From positions 1-64,000 of the forward strand of contig CALURT010000014.1 in assembly GCA_944323245.1 (NCBI GenBank): a stretch of 64,000 nucleotides of DNA, read 5' to 3'. The translations under genes were made by a program, and so were the position numbers. Shown here piece after piece: positions 26,469-35,406 of this stretch. The notes under the pieces are model-generated. The model was not told the DNA's origin and ran no database searches. It was given only the letters and a program-made list of their open reading frames with translations. Each line of letters starts with the position of its first letter. The stretch's first letter is position 1. Source of the DNA: an uncultured Bacteroidales bacterium. Lineage in GTDB: Bacteria > Bacteroidota > Bacteroidia > Bacteroidales > UBA932.

Positions 26469-27944
26469 CTATCCGAGAAATGCTTTGTTTTCAAGAAGAA
26501 GACGCCTCAAATCCGCAGGGTCTATATCGCGCGGCGTCGTTCCTCCTTTCACTGCAAGCGAAGCCGCAAGACCGGCAGCCTGTCCCATGGCCATGCACGG
26601 CGGCATGACTCTGACAGCTCCTGCGGCATCGGATGTGGCGGAAATGGCCCTTCCTGCGACCAACAGATTTTCGACGTCAAGAGGCAGCAGACTGCGGTAA
26701 GGCAACCCGTACCAGCGACCGTTCTTCACTGTGATGTATTCGGTGGAATTGTCCGACAGCCGGCCATGTACATCCACGGAATTCGATGCCAACAGGATGG
26801 AATCCTCCGGAACCACCCCGTTGAGAAGGTCGTCCACCTGAAGGACATATTCGCCGGTCACATGACGGGACTCCCTGATTCCCACGGTGGAACCGGAACC
26901 CATGAGTGTGGCATGTTCACATCCCGGGACATATTTGTGGAAGAAATCCATAATCATCCTGATTTGACGGCGGCCTTCGATTTCTGCCATCGTAAGGCTT
27001 TCGGAATCACGTGCGTCAACACGGGCTATGCGGGTACAGTTCACGGCCCACTCGTCATCCCTGACACCTTTGTAGATATTGACCGACTTGCGGGCAATGT
27101 CCCATTCTCCGTTTTCAATGGCTTTTTCCACATGCCAGTGAAGCGCACGGTGACTTACACCGTCTATCTTGCGGAACGTGTGGAGCTTTGACTCGACGTC
27201 GGCTTCCAATTTGCGGGAATCGACATTATTGATATGGAAGAAAAGGGTAGCAGGCTGTACGCGTCCGGTCTGAGGATTTCCGAACTCGCACGGCGCACCG
27301 GCCCGTGCGGCAAAGTCACCGTTACCGGTGCAGTCCACCACGATTGAAGCCTTGACGGCTTCCAAGCCGCCGCGGGTGAGGACAACTGCTCCCGCAGTCT
27401 TCTTTCCGGACATTATTGGATTGACCAACGCCGTGTGCAGGAGAACCTTTACACCGGCTTCGGCACACATCTGATCCAAAACAAGCTTCATTACCTCCGC
27501 ATCTATTGGTGTGCAATGGTCGTGGCCGTCCGTAATCCATGCCGTATAAGGAGAGCACAGTCTTACCTTGCTCGGATGTATGGCACCGCCCAAAGCAACC
27601 ATCCGATCCACTATTTCTTCAAACATGCCGCGGATTATCATCTGCTCACCGGTAGTATCGTAACAAGTCATGAAAGGGGCTACCAAGCCGAGTGTGGCCA
27701 TTCCTCCCAAGGCTCCTCCCTGTTCCACTATCATCGTCCTTACTCCCTGCCTTGCGGCTGCAATTGCAGCGCATACTCCGGCAGGCCCTCCTCCCACGAC
27801 AAGAACTTGAGCGTCATAAGACTCTTTGATATCCATCGTCTTGATATCGGAACCTGAAATCGCGGAACATCCGCCTGGAATCGAAGCGACGGCTCCGCCT
27901 ATTGCCAACATGCCTGTTGCGGCTAAAAAATCTCTTCTGTTCAT
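26469..27944 (-). CDS. exported FAD-dependent oxidoreductase
   Basis: About 491 residues from the ATG at 27944. The N-terminus has a twin-arginine motif (NRRDFLAATG) followed by a hydrophobic stretch and a Cys at about residue 26, so the folded flavoprotein is probably exported by Tat and possibly lipidated. The Rossmann motif VLVVGGGPAGVCAAIAAARQG (from about residue 46) and the acidic EQGG end of beta-2 bind FAD; the C-terminal LLVAGRAISATSDAAGAVRV closes the FAD site. This is the FAD_oxidored (PF12831-like) family, often found in glycan loci, with substrates mostly unknown. The gene is 19 bases after an MBL gene in the SusCD operon. Confidence 0.85.
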   Translation of the reverse strand: MNRRDFLAATGMLAIGGAVASIPGGCSAISGSDIKTMDIKESYDAQVLVVGGGPAGVCAAIAAARQGVRTMIVEQGGALGGMATLGLVAPFMTCYDTTGEQMIIRGMFEEIVDRMVALGGAIHPSKVRLCSPYTAWITDGHDHCTPIDAEVMKLVLDQMCAEAGVKVLLHTALVNPIMSGKKTAGAVVLTRGGLEAVKASIVVDCTGNGDFAARAGAPCEFGNPQTGRVQPATLFFHINNVDSRKLEADVESKLHTFRKIDGVSHRALHWHVEKAIENGEWDIARKSVNIYKGVRDDEWAVNCTRIARVDARDSESLTMAEIEGRRQIRMIMDFFHKYVPGCEHATLMGSGSTVGIRESRHVTGEYVLQVDDLLNGVVPEDSILLASNSVDVHGRLSDNSTEYITVKNGRWYGLPYRSLLPLDVENLLVAGRAISATSDAAGAVRVMPPCMAMGQAAGLAASLAVKGGTTPRDIDPADLRRLLLENKAFLG

Positions 27945-27963
27945 TAATGTTATTTGTTTTACG

Positions 27964-29199
27964 TTATTTACATTCATACGGGCCGAACATTTCCACAATT
28001 CGATAACTCTGATCCGTATCGTCCAACTGATAGATCATATACTGCTTTCCTCCTGGGAAAACCCGCAGCACGAAATGCCCCTGCGTGGCCCTTATGCGGT
28101 CTTTATACGATTCTATTGCCGATCTGTTCTTAGGAGCAAGATTGGTGGTGAAAATTTCACATTCGGGATTGGAAGCAATGATACGCCCCAATGTGGCCCC
28201 GTTCGGCTGCACATCCCTCCATACATTTGCTATCACCACGTCCGGACGTGCCACATCCAGCAATTCCGCACTATTGGCAAGGGACGTACAATGATGGCTT
28301 GCCTTCATGGCCTCGACCTTCTTGATGACACGGGAAACAGGTTCCTCAATATCAAAATAAGGATATTCCGAGCGGTCCTTATACTGTATGTCTCCTCCGC
28401 TGAAATAATCGAAATCACCGTATGAAAGCAGAAAGACACAACTGAGGATATTCTCAGGTGGTAATGCCTTCTTGCCACCGTCTGCCAACATTACTGATTT
28501 TTCAGGAATCATGGTAAAACTTTCTTCCCCTTCTCCGGTCCAGACGTATCCGCCGGAAGCGATATTACGGAAAACGAAATCAGGATAAGAGGCAGGGTTG
28601 TGCGTCAATGTCACCTGACTGCAACCTGCCGGCATGAACGTCCCTGATTCCGTCCCGTTTTCCTCTTCCGTCCATTCAAGAAACGCCTTGGTATTCTCGA
28701 AAACCGCGGATTCCGCCAATATCACGGATGACGGACGCAGCGAATCCACGACGCGGAACAAAATCCTGTCTGCCGGGATCGACGAACCGACTTCTGCAAA
28801 CGAAGTCAGCTTGAACTTTCCCGAAGGATGGTCCGGCAATGAATCGGCATAGTCCCCAATATGATCGCTATGGAAATGCGTAATCATCATATAATCAAGC
28901 CGGCCGTCGCAAACAGCAGGGAGAAAATGCCTGACATAGTCGGAAATTACCTTTCCGCTCGATATGTCCGCCGACGGTTTAGGCTGCACCGGCATGTGTT
29001 TGTGTTCTTTCAGCAAGGAGCCGGCCGTATCCATCAGCAGGGTTGTTCCGTCAGGAAAGATGTGATATACACTTTCTCCGCGCCCCGTATTGATGAAATG
29101 TATGTCCATGTATCCCTCCTCCCATGCCGGAAGATTGTCGTCATCCGAACACGACAGCAGGAATACGGACATCAATATTGGAAATAATCTGACTTTCAT
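27964..29199 (-). CDS. metallo-beta-lactamase-fold lipoprotein 2
   Basis: 411 residues. Signal peptide with lipobox (VFLLSCSDD, Cys at 17), so probably an outer membrane lipoprotein. The fold is the ComEC/Rec2-like branch of the metallo-beta-lactamase superfamily: HFINTGRGES, LLMDTAG, and the metal motif THFHSDHIGD (His108, His110, Asp112, His113). A later GGDIQ carries the bridging Asp and KASHHCTS a further His pair. These hydrolases cleave phosphoesters or esters. It is a tandem paralogue of the next gene upstream, three bases away, and is followed by the FAD oxidoreductase gene. Confidence 0.83.
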   Translation of the reverse strand: MKVRLFPILMSVFLLSCSDDDNLPAWEEGYMDIHFINTGRGESVYHIFPDGTTLLMDTAGSLLKEHKHMPVQPKPSADISSGKVISDYVRHFLPAVCDGRLDYMMITHFHSDHIGDYADSLPDHPSGKFKLTSFAEVGSSIPADRILFRVVDSLRPSSVILAESAVFENTKAFLEWTEEENGTESGTFMPAGCSQVTLTHNPASYPDFVFRNIASGGYVWTGEGEESFTMIPEKSVMLADGGKKALPPENILSCVFLLSYGDFDYFSGGDIQYKDRSEYPYFDIEEPVSRVIKKVEAMKASHHCTSLANSAELLDVARPDVVIANVWRDVQPNGATLGRIIASNPECEIFTTNLAPKNRSAIESYKDRIRATQGHFVLRVFPGGKQYMIYQLDDTDQSYRIVEMFGPYECK

Positions 29200-29202
29200 T
29201 GT

Positions 29203-30573
29203 TTATCTGCATGTATAAGGACCGAAAACAGATGTCACATCCATGGACTCGTCATCATCTTCAAGAACATAGACATAGTACTCTGCACCGCCAGGTGCCA
29301 CGCGTATCACGTAATGGCCGCTTTCCGAACGGAACATTTCTGTAGCCGCAGACGGATAGGTGCTCCTCAATGAAGCATCGAGATTCGTGATGAATACATC
29401 GGCATCCGGAATACTGCCGGGAAGCCTGTTCATGGTATTGACATGAGGATGCTCGTCATTCCATGTCTGGAAAATCAGGACTTGGGGATCCATTGTACTA
29501 AGCAGGTACTCGCCGTTGGCATCGTGTGAACCATGATGGTTCGCCTTCATAGCCTCGACCTGTCCGACGGCATTGGCAATGGCGGTTTCCGTGATTTTCC
29601 ACGAATATGTTCCAGAACCGTTGTTACTTGCATCGCCTCCCGTATAATAGTCGAAGTCTCCGTATGACAATCTTATCGTGGCACTCAGGCTGTTTTCGCA
29701 CGGGCAGGCCTCTGTCGCCCCACCGTCCGAACTTGTATCAAATTCAGACTCGGGGATGAAGATATACGAAGTAGTCCCTGCACCATCTCCGGTCCAGACA
29801 TTGCCGTTCACGGAGACATTGCGGATGACAAAGTCCCCATAAGCCGCCGGATTGCGCTGGAGAGTGAACTGATCCGACGCTCCGGCCCGGAACACTTCCC
29901 TTACCAAGCCATTGGTCTGCTCATGGTATTGGTAGCACTTGATATAGTTCGCTACTATGTTCGAATTCGCCAGATCCTGATGCGCAGGAAAGTCATAGCC
30001 TCTGTCAATGACCTTGGTGACCGTTAAGTTGTCAAGAATTTCCGTCACGCCTCCGCGTGTATAGGTATTCGGGCCGGCAGAACCGTCCGGATTACTCCCG
30101 GAATAAGTTCCCACATGATCTGCATGCCAATGGGTCAGGAGAACATAATCAAGTTTGTCGTTTCCCGTCCATTCCATACACTTTTTGATATACCTCCTTA
30201 TATAGTACGCAGCCGTATGGAGACCGTCCGGCTTGAATCCGACAAAATCGTGTGAACTCGCCGTAGCGCTTGCCATGTCCACAAGCATCTGTGTTCCGTC
30301 CGGTAGGATGAAGAATGTACAGTCTCCCCGCCCGGTATTTATTGTATGGATGTCGAGACAGCCCTCCGACCATGGGTCAAGCACCTTGCCGACGGCAGGA
30401 TTGTCAGTGCCGTCCTGATTATCATTGTTGTCGTCTTCTGTTTCATCGTCTTCTGTCCCTCCCGGATTGTTAATCACAGGAAAAGCCGGAGAATCCGGTT
30501 CCGATGAGGAACAGGCTCCGGCAAAAACACAGGCAATGAGTACAATTAAAATTTCTATCGTTTTTCTTCTCAT
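29203..30573 (-). CDS. metallo-beta-lactamase-fold lipoprotein 1
   Basis: 456 residues. A signal peptide ends at CVFAGACSSS; a flexible acidic Asp/Glu/Asn linker (about 38-60) separates the lipid anchor from the enzyme, as in cell-surface lipoproteins. Metal motif THWHADHVGT (His148, His150, Asp152, His153), GGDAS with the bridging Asp and KANHHGSHD with the distal His residues are all present, so the dinuclear site looks complete. It shares with its neighbour the order HTINTGRGD / VDMA / YGDFDYYTGGD / PGGAEYYVYVL, evidence for tandem duplication. In the SusCD context it is a candidate surface phosphodiesterase or esterase. Confidence 0.83.
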   Translation of the reverse strand: MRRKTIEILIVLIACVFAGACSSSEPDSPAFPVINNPGGTEDDETEDDNNDNQDGTDNPAVGKVLDPWSEGCLDIHTINTGRGDCTFFILPDGTQMLVDMASATASSHDFVGFKPDGLHTAAYYIRRYIKKCMEWTGNDKLDYVLLTHWHADHVGTYSGSNPDGSAGPNTYTRGGVTEILDNLTVTKVIDRGYDFPAHQDLANSNIVANYIKCYQYHEQTNGLVREVFRAGASDQFTLQRNPAAYGDFVIRNVSVNGNVWTGDGAGTTSYIFIPESEFDTSSDGGATEACPCENSLSATIRLSYGDFDYYTGGDASNNGSGTYSWKITETAIANAVGQVEAMKANHHGSHDANGEYLLSTMDPQVLIFQTWNDEHPHVNTMNRLPGSIPDADVFITNLDASLRSTYPSAATEMFRSESGHYVIRVAPGGAEYYVYVLEDDDESMDVTSVFGPYTCR

Positions 30574-30589
30574 ATTTCATCCGTCTGTA

Positions 30590-32284
30590 TCAATAGCCCT
30601 CATTTTGGGTAAGTTTGCCTCCTGACAATGCGACCTCCTCATAAGGAATAGGCCACAATTCGATTTTCGGGTCATACATGCGTTCACCGTACTGTCTGCA
30701 GTATCCGGCTGCCGCCAAAGCAGAGAAGTCAGCAAAACCGTCCTCGTCTATTTCAGGGGTCATAGCCCAGAACCAGTTGCCGTCATTCTCCATGGCAGTC
30801 AGCGTGGCTTCATCGTTCGGCAGACCGTAATAATTGTGGCTGAATGCCTTCTCGAACCAGCCCCAGCGCATGAGGTCGAAATATCGCCTGCCTTCCCAAG
30901 CGAACTCCACTCGGCGCTCGTTCCGCAATATGCGGCGGAGTTCAGTCTGGTCCGTAGTGGTAACTGCAGGATAACGATTGGTCTGCGTGTAATCGACCTT
31001 GTAGGCCCTGGCACGCACCATGTTTATGTATTGCAGAGTCAGGTCGTCTATCGTGTTCAACTCGATGCAGGCTTCCGCATACATCAGCAACACGTCGGCG
31101 TAACGCATGATGATATACGGATTGTCATTCTGAAGGACGGTGTACCATAACTCCTGAGCACCTTTACGTATGGTACAGCCGTTCCTCGGGGCATAACGGT
31201 CTACGACGAGATTTTCCTTGTTGGATGTCATCTGCCCGTTCGACAGGACCTGCCTTGCCGACGGAAGAGGATTGAACACCGTCCCGTGGAGCTCCGTTCC
31301 CGGCTCTACAAAAGTGTATGTACAACGCGGGTCGCGGTTTGCATAAGGGTTATGCGGATCGAAAAGCGGAGACTCGTCGATAGGGAGACCGTCGGTGCAG
31401 GTATATGCGGCCAACAATTCCCACGACGGCTGTGCGACATTGTTGCCGCCTGCCGTACGCATCACCCAGCTTTTGATAGCTTCGTACTGACCAAGCTCCG
31501 AGGAATTGGCTATGGCGAATATCATTTCGCAGTTCATGCTCTTGTCGAGAAACAGCTCTCCATAGTCCTCATAAAGGCTGTAATGGTTCAAGTCTATGCA
31601 GGACTTGGCTGCTTCCTTGGCCGTAGCATAATCATGCTGGGCAAGAGCAATACGGGCCTTCAAGGCATAGGCCGCCCCTTTCGTCACTCTGTAGACTCCG
31701 GTACTGTTATTCTCTACAGGAAGATATGTAGCCGCAAAATCGAAATCCTCATAAATATGCCGGAGGATTTCATTCTTGTCGGTACGACCCATCTGCCGGG
31801 CCTGTTCCACGGTAATGTATGTCGTATAGTACGGAACGTCTCCGAAAAGCGTAATCAGCCGGGAATAACAGAACGCCCTAAAGAAAAGGGCCTCGGCCCT
31901 GAGCATGTTGATCTCCTCGGCGGTGGCGGACCCTTCGAGTTTGTCAAGAGCCTCGTCTATCATGTTGGCACGGACCACACCTTTGTAAGTGTAATTCCAC
32001 ATGGAAGATGCGGCACTCCATTCTCCGTCTACGGTTCCGCTGGCAACATCATAAATGGCATCCCTTTGTGCCCAGTCATCGGTCCTTCTGTCTGTAAAAT
32101 ATTCCGCTTCAAGGAAATAAAGATAGTTCCTATAGAAGTCGTTCAATGACAACTGAACATCATCCGTATCGGAATACCAGTTGTCGCTCGATGCTTCGTC
32201 GAGCGGATTCAGATCGAGCGAAACACATGAAGACAACTGCAGGGCAGCCAATAGAATCAGTATGTTTATACAATTTTTCATCAC
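30590..32284 (-). CDS. SusD-family outer membrane lipoprotein
   Basis: 564 residues with a lipobox (LQLSSCVSLDL, Cys near 20). Typical SusD features: N-terminal LDLNPLDEASSDNWYSDTDDVQ, TPR helices with ALFFRAFCYSRLITLFGDVPYY, and the C-terminal RNERRVEFAWEGRRYFDLMRWG. SusD lids close the SusC transporter and bind the ligand at the cell surface. One base separates it from susC, the invariable pair arrangement. The ligand is unknown; the lack of glycosidases nearby and the presence of phosphoester-type genes suggest it is not an ordinary polysaccharide. Confidence 0.95.
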   Translation of the reverse strand: MMKNCINILILLAALQLSSCVSLDLNPLDEASSDNWYSDTDDVQLSLNDFYRNYLYFLEAEYFTDRRTDDWAQRDAIYDVASGTVDGEWSAASSMWNYTYKGVVRANMIDEALDKLEGSATAEEINMLRAEALFFRAFCYSRLITLFGDVPYYTTYITVEQARQMGRTDKNEILRHIYEDFDFAATYLPVENNSTGVYRVTKGAAYALKARIALAQHDYATAKEAAKSCIDLNHYSLYEDYGELFLDKSMNCEMIFAIANSSELGQYEAIKSWVMRTAGGNNVAQPSWELLAAYTCTDGLPIDESPLFDPHNPYANRDPRCTYTFVEPGTELHGTVFNPLPSARQVLSNGQMTSNKENLVVDRYAPRNGCTIRKGAQELWYTVLQNDNPYIIMRYADVLLMYAEACIELNTIDDLTLQYINMVRARAYKVDYTQTNRYPAVTTTDQTELRRILRNERRVEFAWEGRRYFDLMRWGWFEKAFSHNYYGLPNDEATLTAMENDGNWFWAMTPEIDEDGFADFSALAAAGYCRQYGERMYDPKIELWPIPYEEVALSGGKLTQNEGY

Positions 32285-32285
32285 A

Positions 32286-35200
32286 TCAGAATTTAATGTC
32301 CAACCCCAAAGTATAAGTAGTGGTGATATATGTGTTTACGCTGGCCTCGGGATCCCATCCCTTAGGATAATTGTCAATACAGAACGGATCATCCACATTG
32401 ATATATATGCCTAATGATTCTATTCCTGCCTTCTTTATCCATTTCGATGGAAAAGTGTAGCCGAGATTGATATTCTTGCAGCGGAAGAAAGCTCCGTTGA
32501 AAAGCCAGAAATCAGACATGGCGTAATTGTTCGTTTCTATTGATGTCAGACGCGGATACCTTGCTGCCGAATTCTGTTCCGCAGTATTGTACAGACTCCA
32601 ATAGTTGCCAAGCAGGTTGGCTGACGGAGAAAGCCACGAACCTTCGAACGGCTGTATCATGGAGGTGTTCATGCGGGCCAGTTGTTTGCCGACTCCGCTG
32701 AATGTCATGGAGAAGGAAATCCCTTTCCAACCCAGATTGAAGTAACCTCCATAGATGTACTTAGGCTGCGAACTTCCGAGAATCACCCTGTCATAATCAG
32801 CGGTAATCTGATTGTCTGCAGCTCCGTCGGCTCCGGACACGTCGACATACTTTATGTCTCCCGGTTTGGTATTGGTGATGAGAAGGGCGCTGTTTGCCAC
32901 CTCGTCAGCGGTCTGGAAAAGGCCGTTTGACCTATAACCGTACCATGCAAGATACTCGCTTCCTTCACGGATAATCTGTTCTCCGTCGAACACGGTACCA
33001 TTCAGATTGCCCATCACGGAACAGTAGTTGGAAAGATTGACTCCTATGCTGTAGGAAAAGTCGCCATTCCTGTCGGACCAGCCCAATTTGATTTCCCAGC
33101 CCTGGGTGCTCATCTCTCCTGCATTCTGCTCAGGATCGGCAAATCCGGTAAACGAAGGGATCGCCGTTTCCAGCAACATGCCCACCGTTTTCTTGTAGTA
33201 GTAATCACCTGTGAATGTCAACCTGTTATCGAAAAAGTTGGCATCGATACCTGCATCTACATTGTAAGTTGTCTCCCATGTGATGTCGCGGACTGCATAT
33301 TCAACCTGTGCGGCAGCCATCTGTGAGACTATGCCTGACGTACCGAACATAGGCGTGGACTCGAAATTGATACTGGTCTGATAAGGGTAGTTGCCAATTC
33401 GTTCGTTTCCCAAAGAACCTACGGAAGCCCTTACTTTCAGGAATGACAACCAATTAACGTCCTTCAGGAATCCCTCTTCGGAAGCGACCCAGCCGACGGA
33501 AGCTGACGGGAAAAATCCCCAGCGGTAATCCCTGTGGAAACGGGATGAACCGTCGAATCGGGCATTGAACTGCACATAGTACCGGGAATCGTAGTTGTAC
33601 ATGGCACGAGCAAAATATGAACGGTAAGCATTCTCATAAGCCGTACCGCTGACACCGAGGAAGTTCTCATTGGCGCGGTCGAGATAAGGATAATTGTCAA
33701 GCACCATCTGGTCGGTACTGCCGCTCATGTATTCATTTCTGTAGTAATATTCCTCATAACCGGCCATTACATTGAGGTTGTGCTTCATTGCAAAGGATTT
33801 GGCATAGGTTGCAACCAAATTACCCTGCAAAGTCACTGTCTCGCGACGGGCTTCGGTAAGTGACGTGGTCGAGAAATTGTTTATGTATCCGATAAGCAGG
33901 TTAGGATCATAGGCATCGTATATCGGAATGGCTTTCTTGAAATCCTTGCTTTGGTTGAATCCCAATGACGGAAGGAAACTTGCCTCGAAAGAAAGTCCAT
34001 CAATCGGACGGAATTCGAGGGACACCTTGCCTGAAAACACAGTCTTGTTGGTAGTGGTGTTGCCTCCCTCCTTCAGGATTGCATACGTGTTGGCTCCGCT
34101 TTGTCCTTCAGCTATACGTCCGTCAGGATATTCCGCAAGGTAGATAGCCGGATACATATAGGCATGTTTGATGACATTGCTTGCCTGCGTGTTGTTGAGC
34201 TGCGACCTGTTGAGTGACATGTCGATATTGGCGGACCATTTCGGTGAGAATCTGATATTGTTGCGGAGACGCGCCGTGATACGCTCATAGTTGCGTCCTT
34301 TGAACAGGGCATCGCTGTTCTCATACGAAACAGAAGCACGGGTCTTGACGACCTTATTGCCGTATGTCAGCACAAGGGAATGCTTATGTCTTAACGCAAA
34401 ATCCTTGAGCATCAAATCTTTCCAGTCCGTCAAAGGATAGGTTATCGGGTCTATTTCATGATTCATGTAATAGTTGTCGATGAAATCCTGAGTGTAGGTA
34501 TTGTATTCGCCTCCGGCAGGATTTCCGGCATCATTCCACTGCATTTCGTTGTACATACGCATATAGTCGAGCGCACCGACTGATTCCGGAAGCTCGGAAA
34601 GGGTGTGGAAAGAAACTTCGCCGCTGTAATTGATGACAGTCTCGCCTTCGCTTGCCGACTTGGTAGTGATGAGAATGACGCCGGCTGCTGCCCTTGCTCC
34701 ATATATAGATGCAGAAGCCGCATCCTTGAGTACGGTAATCTGGTCTATATCGAGGCTGTTCACATCATCGATGCTTGATGCAGGCATGCCGTCAATGAGA
34801 ATCAGAGGACTGTTGTCGCTCATGGTGGTGACACCGCGTATCTGCAATGTGGCACTTGTTCCGGGCATGCTTCCTGTTCTGGAAACATTCAACCCGGGTA
34901 TCATACCCTGAAGTCTCTGTGAAAGCAATGTGGTGGATGAGGTCTGAAGAGACTCCCCGTCAAGGATACCGACAGACCCGGTCAGATCCTTTTTCTTCAC
35001 CGAACCGTAACCGATAACCACCGTGGCCTCAAGTTCAAGGCTTTCTTCCTCCATCGTAACGTCAAGACGAGGCCCGCCGTTCCAAGTGACCGTGACCGGT
35101 ATCATGCCGAGGCAAGAAAATTCAATGACGCTGTTCGGAGTGAGGCCTTCGAGCCGGTACATTCCTTCTGCGTCTGTGATTGCGAAAACAGATGTGTTTC

Positions 35201-35375
35201 CTTGTACCAAAGCGGCAACCCCCGCCAAGGGGGCTCCGCTCTGATCGGAAACAACACCTTCGACAACTGAATTGTCAGACGACGGAGTCTGTGCATACAT
35301 CTCCACATCCGAAGCCAGCCATGCCGAAATCATGCAGACAACGGCAAGCACCCATTTGTACAAATGTGTTGTCAT
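32286..35375 (-). CDS. SusC-family TonB-dependent outer membrane transporter
   Basis: 1029 residues. Signal peptide (cleavage after MYAQ), an N-terminal carboxypeptidase-like domain (VVEGVVSDQSGAPLAGVAAL, about 37-115), the SusC TonB-box region VVIGYGSVKKKDLTGSV, a plug with LQIRGVTTMSDNSPLILIDG, and a 22-strand barrel. It imports a ligand through the outer membrane with energy from TonB/ExbBD and works with the adjacent SusD. It follows the BACON lipoprotein gene by 31 bases. Full length; no frameshift seen. Confidence 0.96.
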   Translation of the reverse strand: MTTHLYKWVLAVVCMISAWLASDVEMYAQTPSSDNSVVEGVVSDQSGAPLAGVAALVQGNTSVFAITDAEGMYRLEGLTPNSVIEFSCLGMIPVTVTWNGGPRLDVTMEEESLELEATVVIGYGSVKKKDLTGSVGILDGESLQTSSTTLLSQRLQGMIPGLNVSRTGSMPGTSATLQIRGVTTMSDNSPLILIDGMPASSIDDVNSLDIDQITVLKDAASASIYGARAAAGVILITTKSASEGETVINYSGEVSFHTLSELPESVGALDYMRMYNEMQWNDAGNPAGGEYNTYTQDFIDNYYMNHEIDPITYPLTDWKDLMLKDFALRHKHSLVLTYGNKVVKTRASVSYENSDALFKGRNYERITARLRNNIRFSPKWSANIDMSLNRSQLNNTQASNVIKHAYMYPAIYLAEYPDGRIAEGQSGANTYAILKEGGNTTTNKTVFSGKVSLEFRPIDGLSFEASFLPSLGFNQSKDFKKAIPIYDAYDPNLLIGYINNFSTTSLTEARRETVTLQGNLVATYAKSFAMKHNLNVMAGYEEYYYRNEYMSGSTDQMVLDNYPYLDRANENFLGVSGTAYENAYRSYFARAMYNYDSRYYVQFNARFDGSSRFHRDYRWGFFPSASVGWVASEEGFLKDVNWLSFLKVRASVGSLGNERIGNYPYQTSINFESTPMFGTSGIVSQMAAAQVEYAVRDITWETTYNVDAGIDANFFDNRLTFTGDYYYKKTVGMLLETAIPSFTGFADPEQNAGEMSTQGWEIKLGWSDRNGDFSYSIGVNLSNYCSVMGNLNGTVFDGEQIIREGSEYLAWYGYRSNGLFQTADEVANSALLITNTKPGDIKYVDVSGADGAADNQITADYDRVILGSSQPKYIYGGYFNLGWKGISFSMTFSGVGKQLARMNTSMIQPFEGSWLSPSANLLGNYWSLYNTAEQNSAARYPRLTSIETNNYAMSDFWLFNGAFFRCKNINLGYTFPSKWIKKAGIESLGIYINVDDPFCIDNYPKGWDPEASVNTYITTTYTLGLDIKF

Positions 35376-35406
35376 ATTTCGTTTGTACTTATTGGAATTT
35401 ATGCTG

